From CAIUGU01 sp040080215 (lineage in GTDB: Bacteria > Pseudomonadota > Gammaproteobacteria > Steroidobacterales > Steroidobacteraceae): a DNA stretch of 36,631 nt. Positions 1 through 6,585 of the stretch are shown here, in pieces. The position numbers and the translations under genes are program-made. Each line of letters opens with the position of its first letter. The stretch's first letter is position 1. The notes under the pieces are model-generated. The model had not been told where the DNA came from. It saw only the letters and a list, made by a program, of their open reading frames with translations, and did not search any database. The stretch covers positions 1-36,631 of the forward strand of contig JBEBIT010000032.1 in NCBI GenBank assembly GCA_040080215.1. The letters are read 5' to 3'.

Positions 1-40
1 GGCGAAGCAGGTTCAAAGCTTTTTGTTGAGTGCATTTTTC

Positions 41-340
41 ATGAGCAAAATCTACGTAGGTAACCTCCCTTTCACCGCCGACGAAAACGCGGTGCGAGCC
101 CTTTTCTCGCAGCATGGCACGGTTGATTCCGTTGCCCTGATCAACGACCGCGACACGGGCCGTCCCCGTGGCTTCGGTTTCGTTGAAATGCCGAAGACTG
201 ACGCTGCCCGCGCCATTCAGAGCCTGAACGGCCACCAGATGGATGGTCGCGCCCTCAAGGTGAACGAAGCCCAGGAAAAGACTGGCGGTGCACGCGGCGG
301 TGGCGGCGGTGGCGGCGGCGGTGGCGGCGGTCGCTGGTAA
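41..340 (+). CDS. Glycine-rich RNA-binding protein with one RRM domain
   Basis: The 99-residue protein is a single RNA recognition motif followed by a short Gly tail. RNP2 (IYVGNL, residues 4-9) and RNP1 (RGFGFVEM, residues 43-50) are both intact, including the aromatic residues that stack on RNA bases. Twelve consecutive Gly codons (residues 86-97) lead to a terminal Arg-Trp. This is the size and plan of bacterial Gly-rich RRM proteins, which bind single-stranded RNA and are often linked to cold response; that role is family knowledge and not shown here. The ATG at 41 begins with the usual MSKIYVGNL; an in-frame TTG at 23 would add six residues ahead of the conserved start and is less likely. 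No strong ribosome binding site is visible. A terminator follows about 50 bases after the stop, so the gene is probably monocistronic. Confidence 0.9.
   Translation: MSKIYVGNLPFTADENAVRALFSQHGTVDSVALINDRDTGRPRGFGFVEMPKTDAARAIQSLNGHQMDGRALKVNEAQEKTGGARGGGGGGGGGGGGRW
296..331 (+). repeat. Tandem GGN codon tract encoding 12 Gly
   Basis: Twelve in-frame GGC/GGT codons form a quasi-repeat of GGCGGT and GGCGGCGGT units at the end of the RRM gene. Such tracts can change length by slippage in steps of three bases without breaking the frame, so tail length may vary between strains. Confidence 0.75.
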
Positions 341-390
341 GCCTTGCTGCTGACTTCTTCACGCAGGTAACCCTGCGGCGATGAATCAAG

Positions 391-424
391 AATCCGGTGC
401 CTTCACGGGCGCCGGATTTTTTTT
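391..424 (+). terminator. Rho-independent terminator after the RRM gene
   Basis: AATCCGG (391-397) pairs with CCGGATT (412-418), extended inward by a T:G wobble and GC, CG and CG pairs to a four-base loop near 403-406. The stem runs into eight consecutive T (417-424). This is a textbook intrinsic terminator for the upstream plus-strand gene. Confidence 0.88.
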
Positions 425-427
425 GTC

Positions 428-440
428 CGGCATAATGCCG
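428..440. promoter_or_regulatory. Short palindrome before the MFS gene
   Basis: CGGCAT-A-ATGCCG is a perfect 6-bp inverted repeat around one central base. It contains CATAAT, which resembles a -10 hexamer, and lies 30 bp before the probable MFS start. It could be a small operator or promoter, but no -35 is evident and a chance palindrome is possible. Confidence 0.25.
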
Positions 441-469
441 CCGTATCCACCTCCGTGAGGAGTCCGGCC

Positions 470-1741
470 TTGGCAGAGTCACTCGGCGCGGCGTCGCCTG
501 CTCAAGGGCCAAAGCCGTCCTTCGCCGCGCTGCGCAACCCCAGTTTCCGGGTGTTCGTCTTCGGCTCCGCCGCCGCGATGATGGCGGACAACGTCGAACA
601 CGTGATCAGCTACTGGGTGACCTTCCGCAAGTTTTCGTCCCCTGCACTTGGGGGATTCGCGGTGATTTCGCACTGGCTGCCGTTCCTGCTGTTCTCCATT
701 AATGCCGGACGCCTCGCAGATCGCTTTGATCCGCGACGCATCATCCAGTTGGGCATGCTCCTTTTCATGGCCGTCTCAATCGCATGGGGCCTGCTGTTCC
801 TGAAGGACACGCTGCAAATCTGGCACGCCATCGTCCTGCTCACGCTGCACGGCGTTGCTGGCGTGTTGTGGACCCCGGCCAGCATGCTGCTCCTGCATGA
901 CGTTGTCTCGACGGAGCAGTTGCAGAGCGCCGTCAGGCTCAATGCCACGGGGCGCTATCTCGGCATGCTGCTTGGCCCCGCCATCGGCAGCGGCCTGCTC
1001 CTGTGGCTGGGGCCCGCTTACGGCCTGTTCGCCAATGTCCTCATCTACCTCCCGTTGACGCTCTGGTTGTGGAAGGCACCGTACGGACCGCGATTCCGTA
1101 CCGAGCGCCCCGCTTCAGCGCCACCCAATCGTGGTCTCGCCGATGTGCTGGCCACCCTCAGGGCAGTGCGCGACAACCCGACGATCGTCTTCATGACGCT
1201 GCTTGCCGGCGGCGCTTCCTTCTTCGTCGGCAACAGCTATCAGGCGCAGATGCCGGGCTTCGCGGCTGCCCTCGGGCACGGCGATCCGGGCATCACCTAC
1301 GGAATGTTGCTTGCGGCCGATGCGGCAGGCGCCCTGACCGCGGGCATCGCCCTGGAAAGCCGTGGGCTGCTCAGAGCACGTGTTCGCACCGCCGTTATCC
1401 TGGCCATGCTCTGGTGCACGGCACTCGGCGCCTTCGCGTTGACGTCGAACTACACGCTCGCACTAGCGCTGCTTTTCATCGCGGGGTTCATGGAGCTGTC
1501 CTTCAGCTCCATGGCACAAACACTGGTGCAGGTGAATGCACCCGCCCCGTTGCGTGGACGCGTGATCGGTGTCTATTCAATGGCGAGCCTGGGATTGCGG
1601 ATGTTCAGCGGCATGACGGTCGGGATGCTGGGCGCCGTCATCGGAATCCATTGGTCCCTCGCACTCAGCGCGATTGCGTTGCTCACGCTGACCAGCATCG
1701 TGGCGACCAGCGTGAGCTCAAGGCGATCTGCGCCGGGCTGA
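470..1741 (+). CDS. MFS transporter, EntS-like/DHA3-type exporter
   Basis: A 423-residue inner-membrane protein with about twelve hydrophobic segments, predicted to export small molecules using the proton gradient. The MFS motif A is clear as GRLADRF followed by DPRR (residues 80-90), in the loop after the second membrane segment. The N-terminal AALRNPSFRVFVFGS start and the overall plan resemble the enterobactin-exporter-like (EntS/DHA3) branch; the substrate cannot be told from sequence. I chose the TTG at 470 because GAGGAG (457-462) sits seven bases upstream of it. An in-frame GTG at 455 overlaps that ribosome binding site and is less likely. The gene converges with the Spy-like gene, with only four bases between their stops. 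Confidence 0.85.
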   Translation: MAESLGAASPAQGPKPSFAALRNPSFRVFVFGSAAAMMADNVEHVISYWVTFRKFSSPALGGFAVISHWLPFLLFSINAGRLADRFDPRRIIQLGMLLFMAVSIAWGLLFLKDTLQIWHAIVLLTLHGVAGVLWTPASMLLLHDVVSTEQLQSAVRLNATGRYLGMLLGPAIGSGLLLWLGPAYGLFANVLIYLPLTLWLWKAPYGPRFRTERPASAPPNRGLADVLATLRAVRDNPTIVFMTLLAGGASFFVGNSYQAQMPGFAAALGHGDPGITYGMLLAADAAGALTAGIALESRGLLRARVRTAVILAMLWCTALGAFALTSNYTLALALLFIAGFMELSFSSMAQTLVQVNAPAPLRGRVIGVYSMASLGLRMFSGMTVGMLGAVIGIHWSLALSAIALLTLTSIVATSVSSRRSAPG

Positions 1742-1745
1742 CCCG

Positions 1746-2135
1746 TCATTCCGGACGGCGCCGCTCGCCGGGCGGCGGCCCCATTGGACGCGGCCCCTGC
1801 ATCAGCGCTTTGAACTTGGCAATCTGCTGCTCGTTCAACACTTGCTGCAGGCTCTCAATCATCGCCTTGTCTGCCTTCTCGCGCTCTGTGCGCATGGCGT
1901 CACGCGAAGGACGCTGGCCCGACTCCTGCACCTGCTTGCGCCGCGACTCCATCTCGGTGCGCTGGGCGTCGAGGAGCTTCTTCACCTCGGTCTTCTGGTA
2001 GCTGTCGAGATCAAGCAACAAGGCCATACGGTCCATGTCCATGGGAGGACCGGGAGGACCGGGTGGGGGCATCTGTGCAAACACGCTCGCGGACAGGGAG
2101 CAGGCGAGGACGGCCAGGACGATGCGGAGTTTCAT
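1746..2135 (-). CDS. Spy/CpxP-like periplasmic protein
   Basis: A 129-residue exported protein. A signal peptide (residues 1-20, ending SASVFA) precedes a Pro/Met-rich segment, a charged helical core and a Pro/Arg-rich tail. Two LTxxQ-like motifs are visible, LDSYQ (43-47) and LNEQQ (100-104), spaced as in the Spy/CpxP family of periplasmic chaperones and stress sensors. The match is by pattern and the Thr of each motif is replaced, so the family call is moderate. It lies downstream of a response regulator-histidine kinase pair on the same strand, and a motif shared with the regulator's upstream region lies 96 bases before its start. An AGAGGG ribosome binding site precedes the ATG. A plausible job is periplasmic chaperone or feedback partner of the kinase, as CpxP is for CpxA; that is inference. 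Confidence 0.65.
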   Translation of the reverse strand: MKLRIVLAVLACSLSASVFAQMPPPGPPGPPMDMDRMALLLDLDSYQKTEVKKLLDAQRTEMESRRKQVQESGQRPSRDAMRTEREKADKAMIESLQQVLNEQQIAKFKALMQGPRPMGPPPGERRRPE

Positions 2136-2230
2136 GCGGAACCCTCTGGTGGCGGACTAGACCGGGACATTTCGCTCCAAGCGCGGCCAGCCCCGTGCTC
2201 GTACTCTATGAATTGTCGCGCGGCGCTGCC

Positions 2231-2245
2231 GTAAGCAATTGTTGC
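2231..2245 (+). promoter_or_regulatory. Candidate response-regulator box upstream of the Spy-like gene
   Basis: GTAAG-CAATT-GTTGC lies between the kinase stop and the Spy-like start. It shares GTAA-n-CAATTGT with the site at 4561-4575 (11 of 12 positions fixed). Orientation relative to the downstream gene is the same at both sites. Confidence 0.4.
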
Positions 2246-2267
2246 GAGCTTTCCGGTGGCTGGCGGA

Positions 2268-3770
2268 CTACCTCGCCGTCCCGTCTGCACTGCGGGGCAG
2301 CGTCAGCGTGACTTCGAGCCCCCCCTCCGGAAGATTCTTCAAGGCAACGCTTCCGCCATGCGACTGCACGACATCGCGCGCGATGCAAAGCCCGAGACCG
2401 GTCCCGCCCGTGTCGCGATTGCGCGAGGACTCGACGCGGACGAACGGTTCGAATACCTGCTCCAGATATTCGGCAGGGATGCCGGGACCTTCGTCGCGAA
2501 CACGGATCGTCACTGCCGACCCATCGTTCGCGGCCACATGGGCGCGGACTCCGTACTTGATCGCGTTGTGCAGGAGATTCGCGAGACATCGTTTGAGCGC
2601 ATTGGGTCGCGCGAGCACCGGAAGACCCGCCGTTCCCTCAAGCAGGATTTCTCCGCCCGTCTCGGCGAATTCCGCCTGCAGCTGGCGCAGCAGTGCATCC
2701 ACATCAACGGGCTCTACCGCCTCGTCATCATTGAGATCGCGGAACAAGCCCAAGGCGCCGCGAACCATCTGGTTCATTTCATCGAGATCAGCCGTGAAGC
2801 GGTTCCTCAGGTCCTGATTGTCGATGGACTCCGCGCGGAGCCTGAGCCTCGTGAGCGGCGTCCTGAGGTCATGCGACATCGCCGCCAGCACCCGCGTGCG
2901 ACTGTCGAGATAGCGCTGCAATCGCTCCTGCATCGAGTTGAAGGCGCGCGTGGCATTGCGGACCTCCCGCGCGCCCCGCTCCTGAAGTGGTACGTGGCGC
3001 CCGCCTCTTCCCACCGTCTCCGCGGCCCGCGCGAGATCCGACAGCGGCCGCGTAATGCTGCGCGTCATGAAATACAGGACCAGTGCCAGCACGATCGTCA
3101 GCAGGCTGAGTTCGATGAAGATCTGCTGCGGCATGGGCGGACCCGGTTGCGGCGCAGGCGTGCGGAAGATCAGCGTCTGGCCATCCGGAAGCTGCACGCT
3201 GACATCGAGGAATCGTGCCCCGAGGAAGCCAGCAAACCTTGGCCCGCCCTCTCCACCGGGGCCAGGCCCTCTCGGTGCACCCGCGTCGGGCCCTCCGGCG
3301 TTGAACCTTCCTCGCCCGTCTGGACCGGGCATTTCGGGCGGGCGCGCACGGCGACGGGGATCAGACCCGACAGGGATGATCGTTTCGTTGCGCGGCCTTG
3401 AAGGCGTAACGGTGACACCGAAGCCCTTCCCCAAGTCCCGCTCGATCCGCCTTTCATAGGCCCTGGCGGTTGAGGTGGGGTCGATCCGCCGCGGAGTCGG
3501 CCGCGGGCGAGGTTCGTCGTCGGTAGAGAGCGATTCAGCCTCGAGCTTCGCAACGGCAGCTTCCCTCTCCGTCGGCGGCAGACCCGCCAGTGCGATGCTT
3601 GTATCCGCGATGAGTTGGGCCGTGCTCCATGCACCGGTCCCGAGCAGCGCCAAATCGCGTCGTTCGCGAACGATCAACAGTACGGCAACCAGCAGCGTGA
3701 TGCCGACCGCGCCGATCAGTGCCAGCATGAGGCGGCCGAACAGGGACTCGGGAACAAGGCGTACTGCCAT
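2268..3770 (-). CDS. HAMP-domain sensor histidine kinase (EnvZ/CpxA type)
   Basis: A 500-residue inner-membrane kinase. Order: first membrane helix (about 13-34), periplasmic domain (35-215), second membrane helix (217-235), HAMP (236-290), H-box SHDLRTPLTRLR with phospho-acceptor His300, N-box NLLHNAIKYG (398-407), G1 DEGPGIP (426-432) and G2 GGTGLGLCI (455-463). All catalytic motifs look intact. The periplasmic domain is unusual: residues 138-178 are rich in Pro, Gly and Arg, likely disordered, before a short ordered stretch (FLDVSVQLPDG). The gene starts seven bases after the response-regulator stop, so the two are co-transcribed and form a pair. The stimulus is unknown; the downstream Spy-like gene suggests envelope stress. 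Confidence 0.92.
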   Translation of the reverse strand: MAVRLVPESLFGRLMLALIGAVGITLLVAVLLIVRERRDLALLGTGAWSTAQLIADTSIALAGLPPTEREAAVAKLEAESLSTDDEPRPRPTPRRIDPTSTARAYERRIERDLGKGFGVTVTPSRPRNETIIPVGSDPRRRARPPEMPGPDGRGRFNAGGPDAGAPRGPGPGGEGGPRFAGFLGARFLDVSVQLPDGQTLIFRTPAPQPGPPMPQQIFIELSLLTIVLALVLYFMTRSITRPLSDLARAAETVGRGGRHVPLQERGAREVRNATRAFNSMQERLQRYLDSRTRVLAAMSHDLRTPLTRLRLRAESIDNQDLRNRFTADLDEMNQMVRGALGLFRDLNDDEAVEPVDVDALLRQLQAEFAETGGEILLEGTAGLPVLARPNALKRCLANLLHNAIKYGVRAHVAANDGSAVTIRVRDEGPGIPAEYLEQVFEPFVRVESSRNRDTGGTGLGLCIARDVVQSHGGSVALKNLPEGGLEVTLTLPRSADGTAR

Positions 3771-3777
3771 GACGCCG

Positions 3778-4497
3778 CTACTCCTGCTCGACCTTAACGC
3801 CGATCACGTAACCTTCTCCGTAGACGGTCTTGATGATTTCCGGCGACTTGGCCGTGTCCTTGAGCGCCTGCCGCAAGCGACTGATGCCGACATCGATGCT
3901 GCGGTCGAAAGGATCCATTTCGCGGCCGTGCATCATCTCCATCAGCTGGGCCCGGGACACCACCTTGTTCCCGTGCGAGAGCAGCAGGGAAAGCAGCCTG
4001 AAATCCGCTCCGCCGAGCGGGACCTTGTTCCCCTCTACATCGATCAAGGCCCGATTGAGAAGATGCAGCCGCCAGGGGCCGAAACGATAGGCCGCCACCC
4101 GCGACTCGCTGCCATCAGCGGATGACTGCGACGTCCTGCGCAAGACTGCCCTGATGCGCCCGAGCAACTCACGAGGATTGAACGGCTTTGGCAGGTAGTC
4201 ATCGGCCCCGACCTCGAGCCCGACGATCCGGTCGATCTCCTCGCCCAGCGCAGTGAGCATGATGATCGGCACCTGCGAACGCGTGCGCAGGTCGCGACAG
4301 ACCGACAGCCCGCTCTCCCCAGGCAACATCAGGTCGAGCACGATGAGATCAACGTCACTGGTTTCAAGCAGCTTGCGCATGCCCTTCGCATCGGGCACTG
4401 CCGTGGCCCGGTAGCCCTGGCCCTCGAGATACTCCGACAACAGCGTGCGGATATCCGTATCGTCATCGACTACCAGAATGTGGGGCCGGTCGGTCAT
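3778..4497 (-). CDS. OmpR/PhoB-family response regulator
   Basis: A 239-residue cytoplasmic transcription factor. The receiver domain (1-121) has the acidic pair Asp11/Asp12, phospho-acceptor Asp55 in LDLMLPG, Thr82 and Lys104 in the KPF motif. The C-terminal winged helix (about 135-235) carries the typical DPFDRSIDVGISRLRQAL recognition helix and the KTVYGEGYVI hairpin. It is the first gene of a regulator-kinase unit whose kinase gene follows after seven bases. A tandem GTAA-type repeat lies 64 bases upstream of the ATG, suggesting autoregulation. Confidence 0.94.
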   Translation of the reverse strand: MTDRPHILVVDDDTDIRTLLSEYLEGQGYRATAVPDAKGMRKLLETSDVDLIVLDLMLPGESGLSVCRDLRTRSQVPIIMLTALGEEIDRIVGLEVGADDYLPKPFNPRELLGRIRAVLRRTSQSSADGSESRVAAYRFGPWRLHLLNRALIDVEGNKVPLGGADFRLLSLLLSHGNKVVSRAQLMEMMHGREMDPFDRSIDVGISRLRQALKDTAKSPEIIKTVYGEGYVIGVKVEQE

Positions 4498-4560
4498 CTT
4501 GGGCTGGAAAACGGGAAGGAGCGACTCGGGTCAGGGTGGCGTTATTACCCATCCGCTTGT

Positions 4561-4575
4561 GTAATCAATTGTAAG
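4561..4575 (+). promoter_or_regulatory. Candidate CpxR-like direct-repeat box upstream of the response regulator
   Basis: GTAAT-CAATT-GTAAG contains two GTAA half-sites in the same orientation, ten bases apart. This spacing is normal for OmpR-family dimers and resembles the known CpxR consensus GTAAA-N5-GTAA. It sits next to a TAATAA that could be a -10 for the minus-strand regulator gene (about 4551-4546). Function is inferred from position and pattern. Confidence 0.45.
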
Positions 4576-4635
4576 GCCGTGCACACCGCGTCCCGAGCGC
4601 GGGCAGCTTTCTCAGACAGCCTCGCCCACTGGCGT

Positions 4636-4664
4636 AAACAACAACTGGCGGCCGCCCAGCCGCC
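4636..4664 (-). terminator. Probable intrinsic terminator after the 4687-5580 gene
   Basis: On the minus strand GGCGGC (4664-4659) and GCCGCC (4652-4647) form a 6-bp GC stem around a six-base loop, 22 bases after the stop codon. The following minus-strand bases AGTTGTTGTTT are T-rich. The tail is interrupted by G, so efficiency is uncertain. Confidence 0.45.
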
Positions 4665-4686
4665 CGTGAATCAGCCGCTGCCGGGC

Positions 4687-5580
4687 CTACAGTCCGAGCT
4701 GCTTTTCCAGGTCGCCGGTTTCCTTCTCGAACTTGTCCTTGCGGACCTCTTCCTTCTTGGCTGCGCTGGCTTCACGGCTTGCACGCAATGCATCGGCCTT
4801 GGCCCTGTCACCCGCGAGTTGATACAGCTCGACAGCGGCACTCCAGTTGTCACCGCCGGCCAGCTTGTCGGCTATCTGCCTTGCCTTCGCCTTGACCTGG
4901 TTCTGCTTGTCCTTCTGCTCCGCGCGCTCGTAATAGCTGACCGCCTGGTCAAGCGCATAGTGGTAGTCGAGGGCGGCAAACTGGTCGCCTCGCGCGATGG
5001 TCCTGCGCTTGACGTCAGGTGCCGCGTCGTCACCTGCAATCCGCAGCCAGTCCTTCGCCTCGCCGAGAAGATCCGAATGCGGCTCGCGGATCGTAAAGGT
5101 CTTGTCTTCTTCCGCCAGCAGGCGCGCTGCCTGTCCCCGTGCATGCGCCGCGATCTCGGCAACGCCGTCGGCGAAATTGTTGCGACTCATGAAGCCGCGA
5201 AGGTTCTCGGCCCACGACCGATCTGTCGGCCTTGCCTTCAGGTGCGCGAGCCCGACGCGCTTGCCCTCCGGATAGTGCATGCCGATCTGGAAATAGTCGA
5301 ATGCTGTTGCGAGCTGGCCGGCTTTCTCCGCATCCTGGCCGAGGCGAAGCGAGACACGCTTGACGATAAGGTCCCCCTCGTCCGAGCACGCGCGCGCTTC
5401 GCTCGATTGCGCGGCCTGCAACGCACGCTTCAGGTCGGAAGCCGCCTCCGCTGCCTTGGCGCGGGAAATGGCCGCATTGGACTGCTGCTTCTCCTTTGCG
5501 TCGCAGATCTCGTCCGCCAGAACGGACAGGCTGCCCAATCCAAGGCTGATTCCGAGTACGTGAGCAAAGACAGCGCGCAT
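4687..5580 (-). CDS. Secreted protein of unknown function, helical repeat-like
   Basis: A 297-residue protein with an N-terminal signal peptide (about 1-22, ending SVLA before DEICDAKE). The mature part is Ala/Lys/Glu-rich and strongly helical, with segments such as FAALDYHYALDQAVSYYERAEQ and WSAAVELYQLAGDRAKADALR that read like tetratricopeptide-type helix pairs. The C-terminus is a charged coiled-coil-like stretch. I do not recognise the family. The ATG at 5580 is chosen because AAGGAG lies seven bases upstream and a signal peptide begins there; the open frame continues upstream without features. It follows the 5621-6361 gene by 40 bases on the same strand, and both encode exported proteins, so they are probably co-transcribed. 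Confidence 0.7.
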   Translation of the reverse strand: MRAVFAHVLGISLGLGSLSVLADEICDAKEKQQSNAAISRAKAAEAASDLKRALQAAQSSEARACSDEGDLIVKRVSLRLGQDAEKAGQLATAFDYFQIGMHYPEGKRVGLAHLKARPTDRSWAENLRGFMSRNNFADGVAEIAAHARGQAARLLAEEDKTFTIREPHSDLLGEAKDWLRIAGDDAAPDVKRRTIARGDQFAALDYHYALDQAVSYYERAEQKDKQNQVKAKARQIADKLAGGDNWSAAVELYQLAGDRAKADALRASREASAAKKEEVRKDKFEKETGDLEKQLGL

Positions 5581-5620
5581 GGTTTGACTCCTTGCAGGCG
5601 ATGCGATGACGAATGGCAGC

Positions 5621-6361
5621 TCAGCGAACCACGTCCAGGGCATCCTTGAGGACCCCAAGGCCGAACCCCTTCTTCTTCTTGGGCTGCTCGGCGGCAGGCT
5701 GGCCCTCGGCGGGCTTGCCGCCTTCCTTCGCATCGTCCGAAACTCGGGGCAATCCAAGCATACCGCCGGCCAAGCCCATGCTCATCGACTGGTAGCCGGC
5801 TGGAATCTCGAACAGGTCCTTGGGCTGCGGGCCGATCTTCACGTTGGTGAGCTCGCGCTTCATGCGAATCTTTTCACCCTTGGCGACGCTGATGACGTCC
5901 ATCTTGACGAGCAAACCATCGTCCGTAGTCCACCAGAATCCGCCCATCTTGCTGCCGTCGGCTCCAGTCATGATGACCTTGGACTTCGTGGTCATCATGC
6001 CGTTGACCTCCTCCCGGCCTGCTTCGGTGAACTCTGTCTTGTATTCCTCAGGACTCGGCGCGCGCGACTTGCCGCCTTCCATCTGCCCGAACTTCATCTC
6101 CATGTACATGCGTTCGGAAGGCATCAGCATCCACATCACTTTCTTGTCGTCGCGACGAATGGATACCATCGTGCTGCCCTCAACGAGGTCCTCACGACGT
6201 TCCAGGCCGGGCGCGCCGTTCAATCGGCCCCGCATCGCGCCATCGGCTGTCTCCAGTACATAGTCGGCGGAGTACTCCACCTTGAGGGGGATCGGTTCTG
6301 CCGCATGTGCGAACGATCCGGCACCGAGCAGTAGCGACGTGACGACGAGGGTGGCGCGCAT
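5621..6361 (-). CDS. Secreted protein of unknown function, DUF4412-like
   Basis: A 246-residue protein with signal peptide (1-20, SFAHA cleavage). The mature domain contains strand-like segments with VMWMLMPSERMYMEM (75-89), GFWWTTDDGLLVKMDV (141-156) and a basic C-terminal tail PKKKKGFGLG. This resembles periplasmic beta-rich proteins such as DUF4412 or the LolA/outer-membrane lipoprotein-sorting fold, in which Met/Trp-rich strands line a hydrophobic cavity; the assignment is by impression only. The start at 6361 is fixed by an AGAGGAG ribosome binding site eight bases upstream and by the signal peptide. It precedes the helical secreted protein gene by 40 bases. Confidence 0.7.
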   Translation of the reverse strand: MRATLVVTSLLLGAGSFAHAAEPIPLKVEYSADYVLETADGAMRGRLNGAPGLERREDLVEGSTMVSIRRDDKKVMWMLMPSERMYMEMKFGQMEGGKSRAPSPEEYKTEFTEAGREEVNGMMTTKSKVIMTGADGSKMGGFWWTTDDGLLVKMDVISVAKGEKIRMKRELTNVKIGPQPKDLFEIPAGYQSMSMGLAGGMLGLPRVSDDAKEGGKPAEGQPAAEQPKKKKGFGLGVLKDALDVVR

Positions 6362-6506
6362 GATTTCGGGATCTCCTCTGGGCAGACGGTCCGGGCCTTC
6401 CGGGGCGATGCTGCTAGCATAGTCACCGCACGGCACCAATGCCAGCCAGCCGGCGGCCCTCTCCGTGCTCTTGCTGATTGGCAACTCGCTTCGATGGACA
6501 GTGCAA

Positions 6507-6524
6507 GTCCCTAGAAAAAGGGAC
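6507..6524. repeat. Hairpin GTCCCT/AGGGAC downstream of the carboxylesterase
   Basis: A perfect 6-bp inverted repeat with loop AGAAAA lies 62 bases after the esterase stop. There is no T tract beyond the stem on the minus strand, so it could be a weak terminator or a single REP-like element. No second copy was noticed in this window. Confidence 0.4.
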
Positions 6525-6585
6525 ACGCCTGCATCCGACGGCCGCAGGAGTGCCCCCCCCTCCAGGCAATGCGCTCTACCGGCCG

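Noticed and set aside
2256..3401. Plus-strand open frame of 381 codons
   Set aside because: It mirrors the histidine kinase gene and encodes Arg-rich sequence without domains.
4480..5649. Plus-strand open frame of 389 codons
   Set aside because: It covers the antisense of a secreted-protein gene that has a signal peptide and a good ribosome binding site; the antisense product is Leu/Arg-rich without motifs.
6553..6560. Run of eight C as a phase-variation tract
   Set aside because: It lies outside coding sequence and away from any identified promoter, so a switching role has no support.
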